The notes beneath the pieces are model-generated. The model did no database searches. It was not told where the DNA came from and worked only from the letters and a program-made list of their open reading frames with translations. This document shows, piece after piece, positions 10,540 through 21,559 of a stretch of DNA of 64,000 bases. The first letter of the stretch is position 1, and each line of letters starts with the position of its first letter. Source of the DNA: Phoronis australis (Eukaryota > Phoronida > Phoronidae); the NCBI GenBank assembly GCA_002633005.1, contig NMRA01000700.1:15637-79636 (forward strand). Reading direction: 5' to 3'. Both the position numbers and the translations under genes were made by a program.

Positions 10540-12074
10540 GGAAGGCTACCCAGATAGCACAACGTACGCACTTAAGAACTGCAGCTCATGAACCTATGAA
10601 TTCAGTTATCTGAGCTCAGAGACGCGTGTTTGTAGTCACAAAACATGGATTATTTGCCTGTGAAGCTAAGCGAGCTCTATCCAGCTAAAGAAGATTGAGT
10701 GGCTTGAGGTCAACCATAGGGCCCTTTCACATTGACTTAACTCTTGTCTGAGCGGAGCATCGGCGAATAATGCGAAGTTATCTGGACCGTTCATTCTGGC
10801 TTTGGTAGTTAATGAACTTCGAAGTAAACAGTTGGTGACGCTGTCGTGATCAAAGGTATCGCAAGGTAGCACTGCACGCTAAGATGTGACAACGTGGGAA
10901 CATTTACATGTGCTAATTGACATAAAACTTATTTTTAAATTGATTGGTGATTATTACAGCAAGGAATAAGCATAATAGCCATCACACTACTATGTAATTG
11001 TTAATGATAACAGTGGCCCCTGGCAATAACTTCGATAGGACCGAAGTTGATTGTTTATACTGCGTGGTAGCATTGACGCTAAGCAATAAAATCCACCTGT
11101 TTAGTGCGAAGTTATCTGGCGCTGTTAACTTCCTTCCAGGACCAAAGTTTAAGCGTTCATACTGACATTAACACCCAAAAACTTCGATGCGTCGACGTTA
11201 GTATGAAGTTCAATAACTTCAAATTAAAGGAAAAAGAATATTTTTGTGGTCAAAGGTCTAAGTTTTCCAATCTCCATCTCGTATAACCAGGTTGTACTTA
11301 GGGTTACTTTTAGTGAAACTTGTTCGCACCATGGAGTGTATTGGATTTACTGTTATTATGATTGTCAACAAAACGAAACTTTGACTTTTAAATTGATATT
11401 TTTAAGGTTGAAAACAATTATAGGTGATTCTAAGCACTATTTCTAGCATAAGGATTGTACTTCCCAAAATCAGACCTGTGGCCATTGTCGATAAACTTTT
11501 AGTTACCTGCTATGTTTTATGTTATGCTTTTGTCTCTGCGGATATTCTTGGATTTTGCATATTAAATGATATGTTATTCTTGGTGTCATTGCTGTAATTT
11601 TAGTTGAAAAAGTCAGCTGTTGAAACAGAGACTTTTGTAGTAGTCCTTCCTGGCTACGTAATCACATTTTCTTTGGTCGTGTTTCATGGTTTGGTAGTGA
11701 TTTCCCTGTTTGTACATTCCATTTTGCTCCCTCAGTTATCGCATAATTGTCATAGTCTGAGAACGATGCAAATATGAATATATTATTAGCCTCATTTAGT
11801 TTTCACTGCATTGTATGCATGACACTTGAGGAACTGATTTTTGAAATGTTTCTGGTTTTTAAGATTTTGATATTTAACTTATTTTAAGGAACTAGTGTAT
11901 TTTAGGAAGTGCATTTTATTGTATGCAATTAATCACTGTTAATGAAATGTTAATAGATCTCTACTTTGTTTAATCTTGATGAGAATCATTAAATTTGTTA
12001 CTATACTCCACTCTTGTTGTAGTGAAAGTCGAAATTTTTGAATGCCTGTCCTATTGACACTTATTGCTTTTAGA
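10540..12074. other. Non-coding; possible AACTTCG-rich element
   Basis: The first part is the likely 3' UTR of gene D. From 10721 (GGGCCCTTTCACATTGAC) to about 11220 the words GCGAAGTTATCTGG and CCGAAGTT recur, suggesting a decayed non-autonomous element. No gene was recognised up to 12074. Confidence 0.3.
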
Positions 12075-12346
12075 AAACTTCAGTTTCCAAAAGTTAGTTC
12101 CTTGAAAACTTATGTTCGGAAAACTTAGTTTTCAAAAACTTAAGTTTTGATGACTTATGTTTGTTACTAAAAACTTGTTCCAAAACTTAAGTTTGTTCCA
12201 AAAAACTTGTTCCAAAATACTTAAGTTTTTGCCAAAAACTTAAGTTTTCGTGAATGAAAACTTAAGTTTTCGTGAATGAAAACTTAAGTTTTTCAGAACA
12301 AAAACTTAAGTTTTTCGATGAAAACTTAAGTTCATTTTTGTAAGGG
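12075..12346 (-). repeat. Right array of AAAACTTAAGTTTT palindromes, ending TCATTTTTGTAAGGG
   Basis: About ten copies of the same palindrome as at 3346-3735, some with GTGAATG spacers. The outer end is the reverse complement of the left array's outer end. Confidence 0.7.
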
Positions 12347-12484
12347 TCTGTTTATGTAATACCAGTCTGAAGGAGGTGCACACAGATTTTACTTAGATTT
12401 AGAACAGTTGAAACTTTATTGTCCAAACTTTATATTTCTTATATGGTTAACCTATGGGTCCTCGGAAAATTCGTCGGCCTGCGT

Positions 12485-13345
12485 TGTAAATCACAGACAT
12501 CCTCAACTTCTGATCATCCTCAAAATACTATACCAAAAGGCATGACACTCGGAACTACGAATTCCATGAGGGATTCCCTTCACACAAAGATCTTCCCAAA
12601 AGCCAAGTGTTGGACCATTTAGTGTTATTTCGTAGTGTATTTTTGGAGGACCAGACTCAGAAGCTGAGGACGCCTGTGGTATGTCACAAACGTCCTCAGC
12701 TTCTGATCGTACCCAATACATTATAAACACATACAAGGTATAACACTCAGGACTAAAAATTTCATGGGTGCTCCACTTGATCAATACAGTAAATTTCCAC
12801 AAACCAGGAGTTCACCAAACCATAAGCAACTGTTCTTTCTTCTGATAGCATTTACAGTTTCTTGCTCTGGACAGCGGTCGAAGCACTAAATTCTGCCTAA
12901 AAAGAAGATGCTTACTGTCAATGTGTCCAACACAAGTCGATACTTAATCATCCCATGACTTACGGAAATACGACACTTGCCGATTTATCAGGGAAAGTTT
13001 CGCAATGGACTTTGTATGTGTGGAGTTATTAATGTCGTGGCCTTCCGCGACGAGTCTGCAATTTCCATGAGGCACATTGAAAGTATACGCATCCGTTTTT
13101 TTGGGAAGACTTTTGTGCTTTGATCGCAAATTTGTTGTAAACACGCTAGAGCAGGCCACCGTATATGCTACCAGAAGAAATAACAATTACCCGTGGTTTG
13201 TTGGACCCGTTTTGTGAACATTTATTGTGTTCTGTGTTTGATCTGGGCGGCTGAAATGGAACTCCTAATCCCGCGTGTCATATCTTATAGTGTATTGTAA
13301 TTTGTATTGAAGACAATCAGAAGCTGAGAACGTCTGTTACATGAT
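12485..13345. repeat. Foldback repeat R2
   Basis: Arms at about 12670-12865 and 13140-13345 are inverted copies of each other, sharing CGTCCTCAGCTTCTGATCG-like ends and an inner CTTCTGATAGCAT-like block. A further partial direct copy of the left arm lies at 12485-12600. A related half-copy is at 21560-21775. No coding frame was recognised in the loop; the 80-codon minus-strand frame at 12944-13186 overlaps an arm. Confidence 0.55.
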
Positions 13346-16336
13346 TCAGGTTTCGTATACTTTTACAGTCACTGGCTCGAAATTCAAAGTAAACAAATAT
13401 GAAACTTATCAGAAATCTGAAGTTCATTGTCAAAATCTTTCAACAGTCTGTCACACACGCTGGTTTCAGACTGTAGAAAACCTCTAAACAACTCAAGCCT
13501 TGAACGGAGATTTCAAAGTAGCGATTTTTAATGAGAATCATCCGGAGGAAGCTTTTCTTTAAAAAAGTAAAACTACAATGTAATAGATCTAGCTGTTGTT
13601 AAATTTTCTTTTATGAAAACTGAAAAAAATTTATGTCACACGTCTTATGGTAACTTCTTAAAGAATACATAAAAGTTTAAGTGTTTAAATACTGTGGGCT
13701 AGCCTGTATCTGCCCTCACGTGTTCAAGTCTGTGTTTATCGCACATGCATTACAATCGGGTTTGTACTCGTGGAGTGATACGGAAGGGTTCACTCGGTTA
13801 GTGTCGTTGAACGGTATTGGGCCATTAGTGACCCAGAAACGTGAAGCGGTATGCGGTACACGCGGTAAGAAGTAAAACGTATCCAGTCCTGGGCCAAAAG
13901 AGTCACGTGTACTGGGGTAGCAGGAAAATTTCCCATTAAAGAGATTTTCTTAGTTTGTTTATCCAAGATCTATCCTCAAACATATTTTGAACGTCCACAG
14001 AAAGCCACTTGGGTTGTACAAGCCCCTGAGTGAGACCCCATTTCAACACTACAAAAACGTTACGGATTTACCTCCCCTGTCACGTGATGAATACAACGGA
14101 ATCATTTCATTTGGTGGTCCCCAAATCGAAATTTTTAATTACATTATATGATTTCCTTTCATTGCATTCTATCTATCTGTTATTTATACAGGAAAATTGA
14201 TGTTTACAGAATGTAAAAACTTTTATTCATAAATCTTCGAAGGCCTATCGGTAAAAAGTAAAAGTTCCAAAAAGTAAAATTGGTGATTTTTGTTTCAGAA
14301 CAACACCATGATCACATATTCAAAGTTTAAGATAAATATAGAAGATGAACCCTAGAGTGATTTTTAGATTTCTTTTGATTTTCTCGTGGAATGGCTTTTT
14401 AAGCTGTGCTGATAACTAACCAGGTGATACCAGGATAAAAGGATAGAGACCACCCGGAGCGAGTATCTGGCCAACATGATTACCTAGCAGAGGACGAGTC
14501 AGATTCAATAATATGAAGATTAAACAGTAAGCCATTGTTCCGACAACAGCAGTTACGCTTCGCTCAGAATATCGAGGGTAATTTTAGGAGTACACCACGT
14601 GTTATTGGCACACATCATTTTGTTGACGCATTGTTAGTCCATAGCTAGGGGCAGCTGACGGGTTATGTTTATGTTTATGCTGTAAAATTCGTACCTTTGT
14701 GACAGGCAACATGGCAACATAACGTGCCCCCCCTGCCAAAAAATCAGCCACCACGAAGCAACTTCAGATTCGTTTTTTCTGTATTCAAACACGGTTCAAG
14801 TTTTCTAAACATGGTGAAAAATATTGTACATGTATGCGTGATGCTAAACCCCACCTAAATTACGTTTACATTAAACTTTGTCAGAAGTCAAATGTGTGTC
14901 TATTTCGACAGGGTTTAATCAATAAAAAACTCAACGTTGGTGATTACGGTGGTTAGCTAAGCAGGCCTTATAATTCCAAACACTACAACAACGAACTCAA
15001 ATGAACTGAAAGTATAACTCAACTCTGTTCACGATCACCTATCAATTGCAATGTTTTTACAAATTATGTCAGGTTGACATGCATACATGTAACGTAGGGG
15101 TTCGGTACAGCTGAAATGTAGTTGGTCATGCTGAGGTCGCATTGTTACCGCATAAATGCAGCCTTTCATGTTGTTTTCACCTTTCTTTTCTACCAGAGGC
15201 GACCAAATAAACGTGCAAAAGCGCGGTGCCATTTTTGAGTGACTACTTCAGCTTGATATAATTCTTGTCAAGAAAGATAGGTATTTAAATTGATCTCAAG
15301 CCATTTCGGTCACGATTTACTTCAAATTTTCTAAGGTCAGTCAACTTCCAACGCTACCACCTTGGCGACACGACAAAAATTGGAATGTTGAGCCAGTGAG
15401 TAAAGGTAATCTCAAACTGAAGACCGTGTACCAAGACAACGCTTAACATCATCGATAGACGGGATTGGAGTTTAGGGTCGATAAAAAGACCATATACATG
15501 TACGCTGGTGTGTTTTCCAAGAAAGAAGTTGAAATTGACTGGGATACGTCGAATTATAAGGACCATTTCTGGTCAGGTGCGATTAAAATAAATTCAATTA
15601 GATAACTCATGTTGCCATCAAAGTGTAGCCACGTATTAAGTTCATGGCCTAAATCACACTAGATAGTATTAAAGAAAGGAGAACGTTTACGATATTTGGG
15701 ATGAATTTCTGTCAACATGGCTGGATACTTATTTTTGCATTCAATAACCCGGGTCTTCTTCAAGCGTTTTGTCATTCTAGCACTTATCCTGGTTCGCAAT
15801 CTGTAGAGTTAAGCAAGGTAAACGGATCGAGAACTGTTAAGCCTTTATTAGCTCCGAATGCGAGTGGGTTAAAAGCGGTGTACAAAAGCAGTTTTTATAT
15901 TTCCCTGCGCTGTGATTAGCTCTTATAATGACATGGTAGAGAAGTCGGGACTATCCATTGGCTAATCCAGGTGTCACGACGATATAAGTTGAAGCGAAGC
16001 AGACACTTCAAACTTTCATCAGAGGAAGCTGAGATGAAGACCAAGTGCTCGGGAATCAGTTTGGGTAGTATCATTCTCAATAACACGGACCTTACAATTA
16101 GAGTATCAATTAACAATCCAATTGATAATTTATTCATAACTTTATTAACGTTTTTCATTCTTATTTCTATTGAAATTATCGACGTTCTTAAGCTTTTCAT
16201 TATTTCAATAAACTACTTTACTAATTGTGGTACAATTTTCCTGTCATTACTGATGGCTATTGTTGTTAAACCCACCGGGAGCTCGCCAGGATTGCAATTG
16301 TTGTACAATCGCAAAGAAAATAGTTTGTAGTATACA

Positions 16337-16337
<1 letters not shown>
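13346..16337. other. About 3 kb with no recognisable gene
   Basis: Short ORFs exist on both strands but none has family motifs or paired splice sites. I see no RNA gene. Confidence 0.35.
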
Positions 16338-16398
<61 letters not shown>

Positions 16399-16404
16399 CG
16401 AGTC

Positions 16405-16461
<57 letters not shown>
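16338..16461. repeat. (TG)n(TA)n microsatellite
   Basis: TG dinucleotides run to about 16396, followed by a short interruption, then TA dinucleotides to 16461. The tract abuts the 3' end of the minus-strand PLE copy. The long Thr/His and Tyr/Ile frame across it is an artefact. Confidence 0.95.
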
Positions 16462-16466
<5 letters not shown>

Positions 16467-16611
16467 AAGACACGACTTTGATCTGCTTTTACTAGTCTAA
16501 TTTCAGCTCTTTCAAACTCTCTAAATAGAGATCGTGTCTTTACATCACAACAGTGTGATTAAAATCCAAACGAAATCAGTAGGTATATGCAACATAATTC
16601 AAAAAGAGATA

Positions 16612-16637
16612 TTTCGAGGGACGTACCTCTTCTTCAG
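16612..16637 (-). ncRNA. Hammerhead-ribozyme-like core in PLE-1 3' region
   Basis: On the minus strand: CTGAAGA, one A, a 4-bp stem GAGG/CCTC closed by TACGTC, then GAAA. This matches the conserved CUGANGA...GAAA hammerhead core with an intact stem II. It departs from the canonical form by one unpaired base between CUGANGA and stem II. Hammerhead motifs in PLE termini are described in the literature; activity here is not established. Confidence 0.5.
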
Positions 16638-17234
16638 GCGACTATTTACAACCATTTCACAGTGAAACGCACATCAGAAATGACGAATGCAATTTAACAC
16701 GTGAAATTGACATGCGCAACTATGACGATAAAAACGCACATATATAAATATACATGCGTTGCTGTGCAACATAATCTACAGATCACTTAAACATTGACAG
16801 AATCCTTCGAGTTCCAGTTAGCTGCTCATTCAAACTGGGTTTCTCATCCATTATTAGAAGCCACTTTAATGTTCGTAACCTTTCTACATAATTTTCAATG
16901 TATCTTATGGATGTATTATCGACAATCTCCTGACTAGTTATCTTGAGACCATAAATATTTTGAAAATGGTCTTTCATGGGCAGTTTTGTAAATGCATTGA
17001 AAGTCGTCGCGACAAGGAACACACTGTGTGCCCAGTGCAACAACTTCGTTTCTGATGTGAACGAAAACATTCGACCGCGGGACAACTGAACTCATAATCA
17101 ACATTATATCTAGCAAGAGAGTGGACCTTCTCACGACTAAAATTATTTCTCATCACTAAGTTATATGTCTTCATGTTCTTGTAATAAATAATTACTTCTA
17201 GTTTGTCATTAGAACTAGCAATTTTTTGTACATG

Positions 17235-17246
17235 ATAATGTTGTTC
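17235..17246. repeat. Left target-site-like repeat of nested PLE-3
   Basis: ATAATGTTGTTC here recurs at 18012-18023. The uninterrupted PLE-2 copy has the corresponding site once, in slightly diverged form, which supports duplication on insertion. Thirty extra bases separate the right copy from the element end. Confidence 0.5.
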
Positions 17247-17278
17247 AAGAAAACAACAACGGTTTTAAAACTTGACAT

Positions 17279-17311
17279 GTTTCGGTGTCATTTATTAAAC
17301 ACCATCCTCAG
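17279..17311 (-). ncRNA. Hammerhead-like core in left terminus of PLE-3
   Basis: On the minus strand: CTGAGGA, one T, stem GGTGT/ACACC with an AT-rich loop, then GAAAC. Core residues and a perfect 5-bp stem II are present, again with one extra base before the stem. Confidence 0.45.
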
Positions 17312-17436
17312 AAGTCATAATACAGTGGCCACCTAGCTAGGCCCAGTAACAAGTAATGACGCACAGATACAGTCAGTACTTTAAAATACCCTATGTTGGG
17401 TTTTAAACCAAAATTCCTCAACGAAAACTCAACAAA

Positions 17437-17820
17437 TTGGTGAATGATTACCGTGTGAATTTAAGAGTTGTATTAGCATTCAAGTCCCTAAAACTGTCGA
17501 GTTTATTTGACCCTAAGGACAAAATTTCTATGGGTCTACGGTCCAGGGTAGTATACTGTGCTAGATGTGGCTCCAGTTACATAGGCGAAACTGTTCGCCA
17601 TTTGAAAACCAGGACCAAGGAACATCTAAATTCTGACAGTAATTCACATGTAAATATTCACCTGCACAGCGCCAATCATTGTTATCAGCAGTGCTCTTTC
17701 AATGGTTTTGCAATAATAGACCAGGCAGTAACAACAAAGGAGCTTAAAATTCGTGAGGCTTTACATATCAGTTGGTGCAAGCCCAATCTCAATAGGCAAC
17801 TGACACACCACAGGTTGTGA
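17437..17820 (+). CDS. GIY-YIG endonuclease domain of PLE-3
   Basis: A 127-codon frame on the plus strand. Residues about 38-62 read VVYCARCGSSYIGETVRHL followed by KTRTKEHL, the N-terminal part of a GIY-YIG nuclease fold: an SYIG (usually YIG) strand, then the Arg-bearing helix (TRTKEHL). A His/Cys-rich segment and a C-terminal WCKPNLNRQL follow, as in other PLE C-termini. No RT palm motifs are present, so the frame is a 5'-truncated C-terminal fragment that happens to stay open. Its start codon is arbitrary. Host function is unlikely. Confidence 0.75.
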   Translation: MVNDYRVNLRVVLAFKSLKLSSLFDPKDKISMGLRSRVVYCARCGSSYIGETVRHLKTRTKEHLNSDSNSHVNIHLHSANHCYQQCSFNGFAIIDQAVTTKELKIREALHISWCKPNLNRQLTHHRL

Positions 17821-17917
17821 TTGTTGGTCTATTTCATTGTCACTCCCTGTAACTGACTGTATCTGTGCTTCATTACTTGTTGCTGGGCCTAGCTAGGTGG
17901 CCACTGTATTATGACTT

Positions 17918-17950
17918 CTGAGGATCGTGTTTAATAAATGACACCGAAAC
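17918..17950 (+). ncRNA. Hammerhead-like core in right terminus of PLE-3
   Basis: CTGAGGA, one T, CGTGT/ACACC with one mismatch at the stem base, then GAAAC. It is the inverted copy of the left-terminus core and slightly more decayed. Confidence 0.4.
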
Positions 17951-18011
17951 CTGTCAAGTTTAAAACCGTTGTTGTTTTCTTGATTATATGCTGTTACTTA
18001 CTATCATGGAG

Positions 18012-18023
18012 ATAATGTTGTTC
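18012..18023. repeat. Right target-site-like repeat of PLE-3
   Basis: ATAATGTTGTTC, identical to 17235-17246. Confidence 0.5.
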
Positions 18024-18190
18024 ATGTTTTGAGACAAACCGATTAATGTGCTTATCCACAAATGAATTTGTGTAACCATTATTTGTTACAAGTTGTTTTA
18101 CATGTTGGACTTCACTAATGAACAGTTTCCAGTCTGACGAAATAGTGTGAGCTCCCTCTAAGAGATTGACTAAAACAGCTATCGTATAAC

Positions 18191-18880
18191 GCACAAGACA
18201 TTCATTTGTGGATAAGCACATTAATCAGTTTGCCTCAAAAGTTGAACAATATTAGCATGTACAGAATTAACTGGTAATGTTAAAAAACTGTTCTACAAAA
18301 ACTGTATGTCTAAAAGTTATGTACAAGATAAACAAGCCCTAAAGAACATAATCAATAATAGAGTAATATTTGCTAATCCTAATGACAAAGTACAAGTCAT
18401 TATTTATTACACGAATATGAAGGCCTGTAATTTAGTGATGAGAAATAATATTAGTCGTGAGAAAGTCGGCTTAGTTGCTAGATGTAAGGTTGTTTATGAG
18501 TTCAGTTGTCCCGCAGTGGAATGTTTTCGTTCTCATCAGAAACAAAGTTGCATTGGGCACACAGTGTGTTCCTTGTCGCGACGACTTTCAATGCATTTAC
18601 AAAACGGCTCCATAAAAGACCATTTTCAAAATACTCATGGTCTCAAGATAACTGGTCAGGAGATTGTCGATAATACATCCATTAGATATATTGAAAATAA
18701 TGTGCACAGTTAACGAACATTAGAGTCGCTTCTAATAATGTATGAAAAACCCAGGTTGAATTAACTGGAACTCGAAGGACTCTATCATTATTTAAGTGAT
18801 CTGTTGTGATGTAATGACAAGACATCCATCAAGTGAGTTTGAAAGAACTGAAATTAGATTAGTAAAACAGATAAAAAGAT
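18191..18880 (+). mobile_element. Penelope-like element PLE-2
   Basis: Plus-strand copy of the same family as PLE-1, starting at SFVDKHINQFASK near 18196. It continues through a linker to the GIY-YIG-type module in a 135-codon open frame at 18306-18713 (VVYEFSCPAVEC, CSLSRRLSMHLQNGSIKD, EIVDNTSIRYIEN). Coding similarity to PLE-1 is high, so the two form an inverted repeat whose 5' ends meet near 18190. Relative to PLE-1 it lacks about 220 bp of 3' region between GATCTG and TTGTGATG, which removes the hammerhead-like core. Its 3' end is followed by a (TA)n(TG)n tract. Confidence 0.75.
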
Positions 18881-18952
18881 TCAGTCAATATAATATGTAT
18901 ACACGAAAGATTACTGCCAAATTATGACGTGTGCATATACTAAGGTATATAG

Positions 18953-18975
18953 ATTTATATATGTATATATACCGC

Positions 18976-19021
<46 letters not shown>

Positions 19022-19040
19022 GTGTGTGTGTGTGTGTGTG
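18953..19040. repeat. (TA)n(TG)n microsatellite
   Basis: A TA run to about 19018 is followed by TG repeats to 19040. It lies just beyond the 3' end of PLE-2, mirroring the tract beyond PLE-1. Confidence 0.95.
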
Positions 19041-19352
19041 ACTGTATATAAACAATAGACGTGTGCGCAGCTTGATTGCCTTTTGATTGCTCCAGACAAA
19101 AGGCCTAACAAGTCAATTCCAGTTAAACAGATTCATTCAGTTCTACACCCTCAGTAAAATATTTATTTTAAACATGATCAAAAATTAATTGATTTTGGAA
19201 CAATTTGGTTAATGTTTTGTCCAAAGAAAAATGATGGCCCAAACTTAATATATCATTATTTAGTATCTTAAACTCTACTAGTTACTGATTTTTAGACAGT
19301 AGTAAATAATTACATCTCGTGATTTTATGTCTCAATTTTTGTGAATTTTCAG

Positions 19353-19391
19353 GCGCCGTTTCCTTTGTGGCCGCGTTATTGGCAGTTGATG
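19353..19391 (+). CDS. 39-nt hydrophobic micro-exon, WSC-gene type (possibly gene A)
   Basis: Flanked by GTGAATTTTCAG and G|GTATGT. In phase 1 it reads AVSFVAALLAVD, a hydrophobic run suited to the end of a signal peptide. An exon of identical length, phase and similar sequence (25 of 39 bases) lies at 51836-51874 upstream of WSC gene B. Its single-base 3' overhang (G) joins in frame to GT TAT CAC of the first WSC exon of gene A at 34130. That would need a 14.7-kb intron. It might instead belong to another, unseen WSC gene. The first exon with the start Met was not found. Confidence 0.5.
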
Positions 19392-20774
19392 GTATGTCTT
19401 TAGTGTTATTCAAGATAATATACCAGAATGGAGACAAAACCTTTAGTGTTTAATGGTTTATCTCATCATGATTTTTCAATGGCCTTACAAACTGGTTAAG
19501 ACCTAGGTTTTGTCTCCACAGTCGTATTGTCCGTGGGACGAGGTTGGACCGTGTAAACGGTAACTATGAGCCCTGCAATGTTGGTATGATACCACACTTG
19601 AGCATTGATAAACCCCCCTGGCATGCACAAGTACACACACGCAGACGCTACACGTGTATATGTCTTGCACCCAACAAGCTGGTATCCATGTTCACCAGTT
19701 GTTAATGAGTCTTACAACGTTTGCTTAATTGGTTCTACAAACGCAGAAACGCACATTTATGAGACGCACAAATGAACAGAATCTCAAGTCTCACCAGTTG
19801 AAAGACGTGGGAGCACGATACCTGCAGTTTGTTGTCACGGTGCAGTAGAGTAATCAGACGCGGACTTCTTAGCAAAAATGGAATCAATTCAAGTAAGGAG
19901 GCTAAGATCAAGGAGCACTCAGAATCCGGGTGCGATCGGCGGGTTGGTCGCCAAGCCACGACGAAGTAGTTAGTCCGCAGTATCCCTCGTTTCGTTATCC
20001 ATGACATACAATATAGAAGAGTGACTTCACATATTGACTTGAAACGGATGCAGTGACGTTAGGGTGGCCTGTTTAGGAAAGGAAAGCTCATGTATTCGAG
20101 TAGCCAAATAGTCAACACCCAAACGCTTAATCGAGCCAAGCCGGTACACTGTTTTATTTAGAACTGCCGCAGTTCTCTTTTGATGCACGACTTGGGTATT
20201 GTGCACCTTTAAGTTCCCACAGCTGGAGTACGCGACAGATTGGTATCAACATGTGAGTGTCAGATGACTCATTCGTATGTCGCGTGCTGTCCCCGAAGGG
20301 AGGGCTTGAGAATTCCTTGCCCACTTGTGCTGCAAGACAAGCCATGAGCGTCGTCGGTATCCATTTTCACGTTTGCTTTTTTGCGATAAAAAACAGACTT
20401 AATTTCACACACACCATTCATTTCCTGGGATATTGTTTGTGGATAATCAGTACATCTTATTTGATCATTAAATATATTTTCCACCACAGATTTCGGTAAG
20501 TTTACTGTTGTCAGAATTATTACGAAACGTAGCTGTTGTATGGAGTTTAACATGTGTGCCAATGCTAGTAGTGAGTGAATTGTTAGCTCTACGCCACTGC
20601 TCAGTGTGTTAAGCTGGAAACGTGATTTACCTGACACGATTGTTTTGGCTAGTAATCGCATGATCAATCATCGTTGATGCGTAACTTTGGCGGTGTTTCC
20701 AATTGGTGAGATTCCTTGGGCAAACTACTTAGTTTTTGACAGGCAATTAAACTGTTTAGGCTGTGATTATTGCG
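19392..20774. other. Possible first part of a long gene A intron; no gene seen
   Basis: Several short frames overlap on both strands around 19735-20667, without motifs or splice support. Confidence 0.3.
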
Positions 20775-20920
20775 CAGTGGCGGATTTAGGGTTTTCCTAG
20801 ATCCCTTATTTCAGTTCAGGGTGCGAATTGCTAACTGGCATATTTAGGCTGAATGCTAGCTTTTAGCGAAATTTTGTTTGCCCTGGGCCCCAATGACTCA
20901 AAATCCTGAATCAGTCCCTG
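20775..20920 (+). repeat. hAT-like MITE, CAGTGGCGGATTTAGGG end
   Basis: Starts CAGTGGCGGATTTAGGG and ends AAAATCCTGAATCAGTCCCTG, with imperfect complementarity between the ends. Related copies lie at 9418-9503 and 29651-29962. No coding capacity. Confidence 0.5.
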
Positions 20921-21559
20921 GTGCGGTTATGCACAACGAAGAAGTCAATAGACCAGTCTACTGTGACTCTTCGAAAGGATAAATGGGGTTTTCGATATGG
21001 GCACAAAAATGGGGGCCACAAAATGTGTACTAAGTATTTAGTGATTGTGTGGAATCAAACAAAACTATGTATAATGTACGAACGTATATGTATTTAACAT
21101 ATATCAAAAGCAGATGGTTCATTTTCCTTGTCTTCAAGTAGGAACATTTCCAAATATCAACTAACTTGTTTGCTTCAGGATATGCTACTTGAAGCCCGCG
21201 TTTCCTAATGGCTTATTAGATTACTGTGTCATTAATGACTGGGTGTTGTCGATTTTCGTTTTACACTGTTTCAAAAATCACAACGATAAAATTTTGATAT
21301 ACGTACGTTTTATAAAAACATTTCATGAAAAAGCTATATGGTGTGGAACATATTATACATGGGCTGCCGAAATAGGTCCTATATCTCGGTTTGTTTGATG
21401 CATCATAATTGACATGGGTAACTCTTAGATTTACACGGGTTAATCAATGCAGTGCTTCAATGGACGGTTGTCTTTACTGGCGTGTTCGTCAATAACAATT
21501 TAAAGACATTTTGCGTCCACTGTGGCCCAACCTCTTTTTGACAGCGAATTTTTTGCGAA
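20921..21559. other. No recognisable gene
   Basis: An acceptor-like GTTTGCTTCAG at 21169-21179 precedes a short open frame. There is no donor and no family resemblance. Confidence 0.3.

Larger units (their letters stand above)
3346..12346. mobile_element. Candidate 9-kb element with mirrored AACTTAAGTT arrays
   Basis: The outer boundaries are CCCTTACAAAAATGA at the left and TCATTTTTGTAAGGG at the right, an imperfect continuation of which extends into the palindrome arrays. Each array has the boundary motif on its outer side only, which argues against two separate short elements. No target-site duplication is obvious (left flank GGTTATTCC, right flank TCTGTTTAT). No transposase was recognised inside; the unrecognised minus-strand ORF at 7506-7910 is the only candidate. 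The call is an inference from terminal symmetry. Confidence 0.35.
17247..17981 (+). mobile_element. Nested short Penelope-like element PLE-3 with inverted termini
   Basis: A 735-bp insert with inverted termini of about 130 bp at 17247-17377 and 17852-17981, roughly 96 percent identical, starting AAGAAAACAACAACGG. Between them lies only the C-terminal GIY-YIG reading frame. PLE terminal repeats (pLTRs) are known in direct or inverted orientation around 5'-truncated copies, which this structure fits. Both termini contain a hammerhead-like core. The insert splits PLE-1 and is flanked by a 12-bp repeat. Confidence 0.75.
16465..18190 (-). mobile_element. Penelope-like element PLE-1, interrupted by a nested element
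   Basis: Read on the minus strand from about 18190. It opens with a reverse-transcriptase thumb/linker-like segment (SSDWKLFISEVQHVKQL, NNGYTNSFVDKHIN). It is cut by the nested element at 17247-17981 and resumes at 17234 with a GIY-YIG-type C-terminal module (YEFSCP, HTVCSLSRRLSMHL, KDHFQN, EIVDNTSIRYIENYV, LNEQLTGTRR). PLEs are retroelements with a telomerase-related RT and usually a GIY-YIG endonuclease. The 3' end carries a hammerhead-like core and reaches the TA microsatellite. The copy is 5'-truncated and frame-broken. It sits head-to-head with PLE-2. Confidence 0.75.

Noticed and set aside
16213-16473. 86-codon minus-strand frame of Tyr-Ile and Thr-His repeats
   Set aside because: It is the translation of a (TG)n(TA)n microsatellite.
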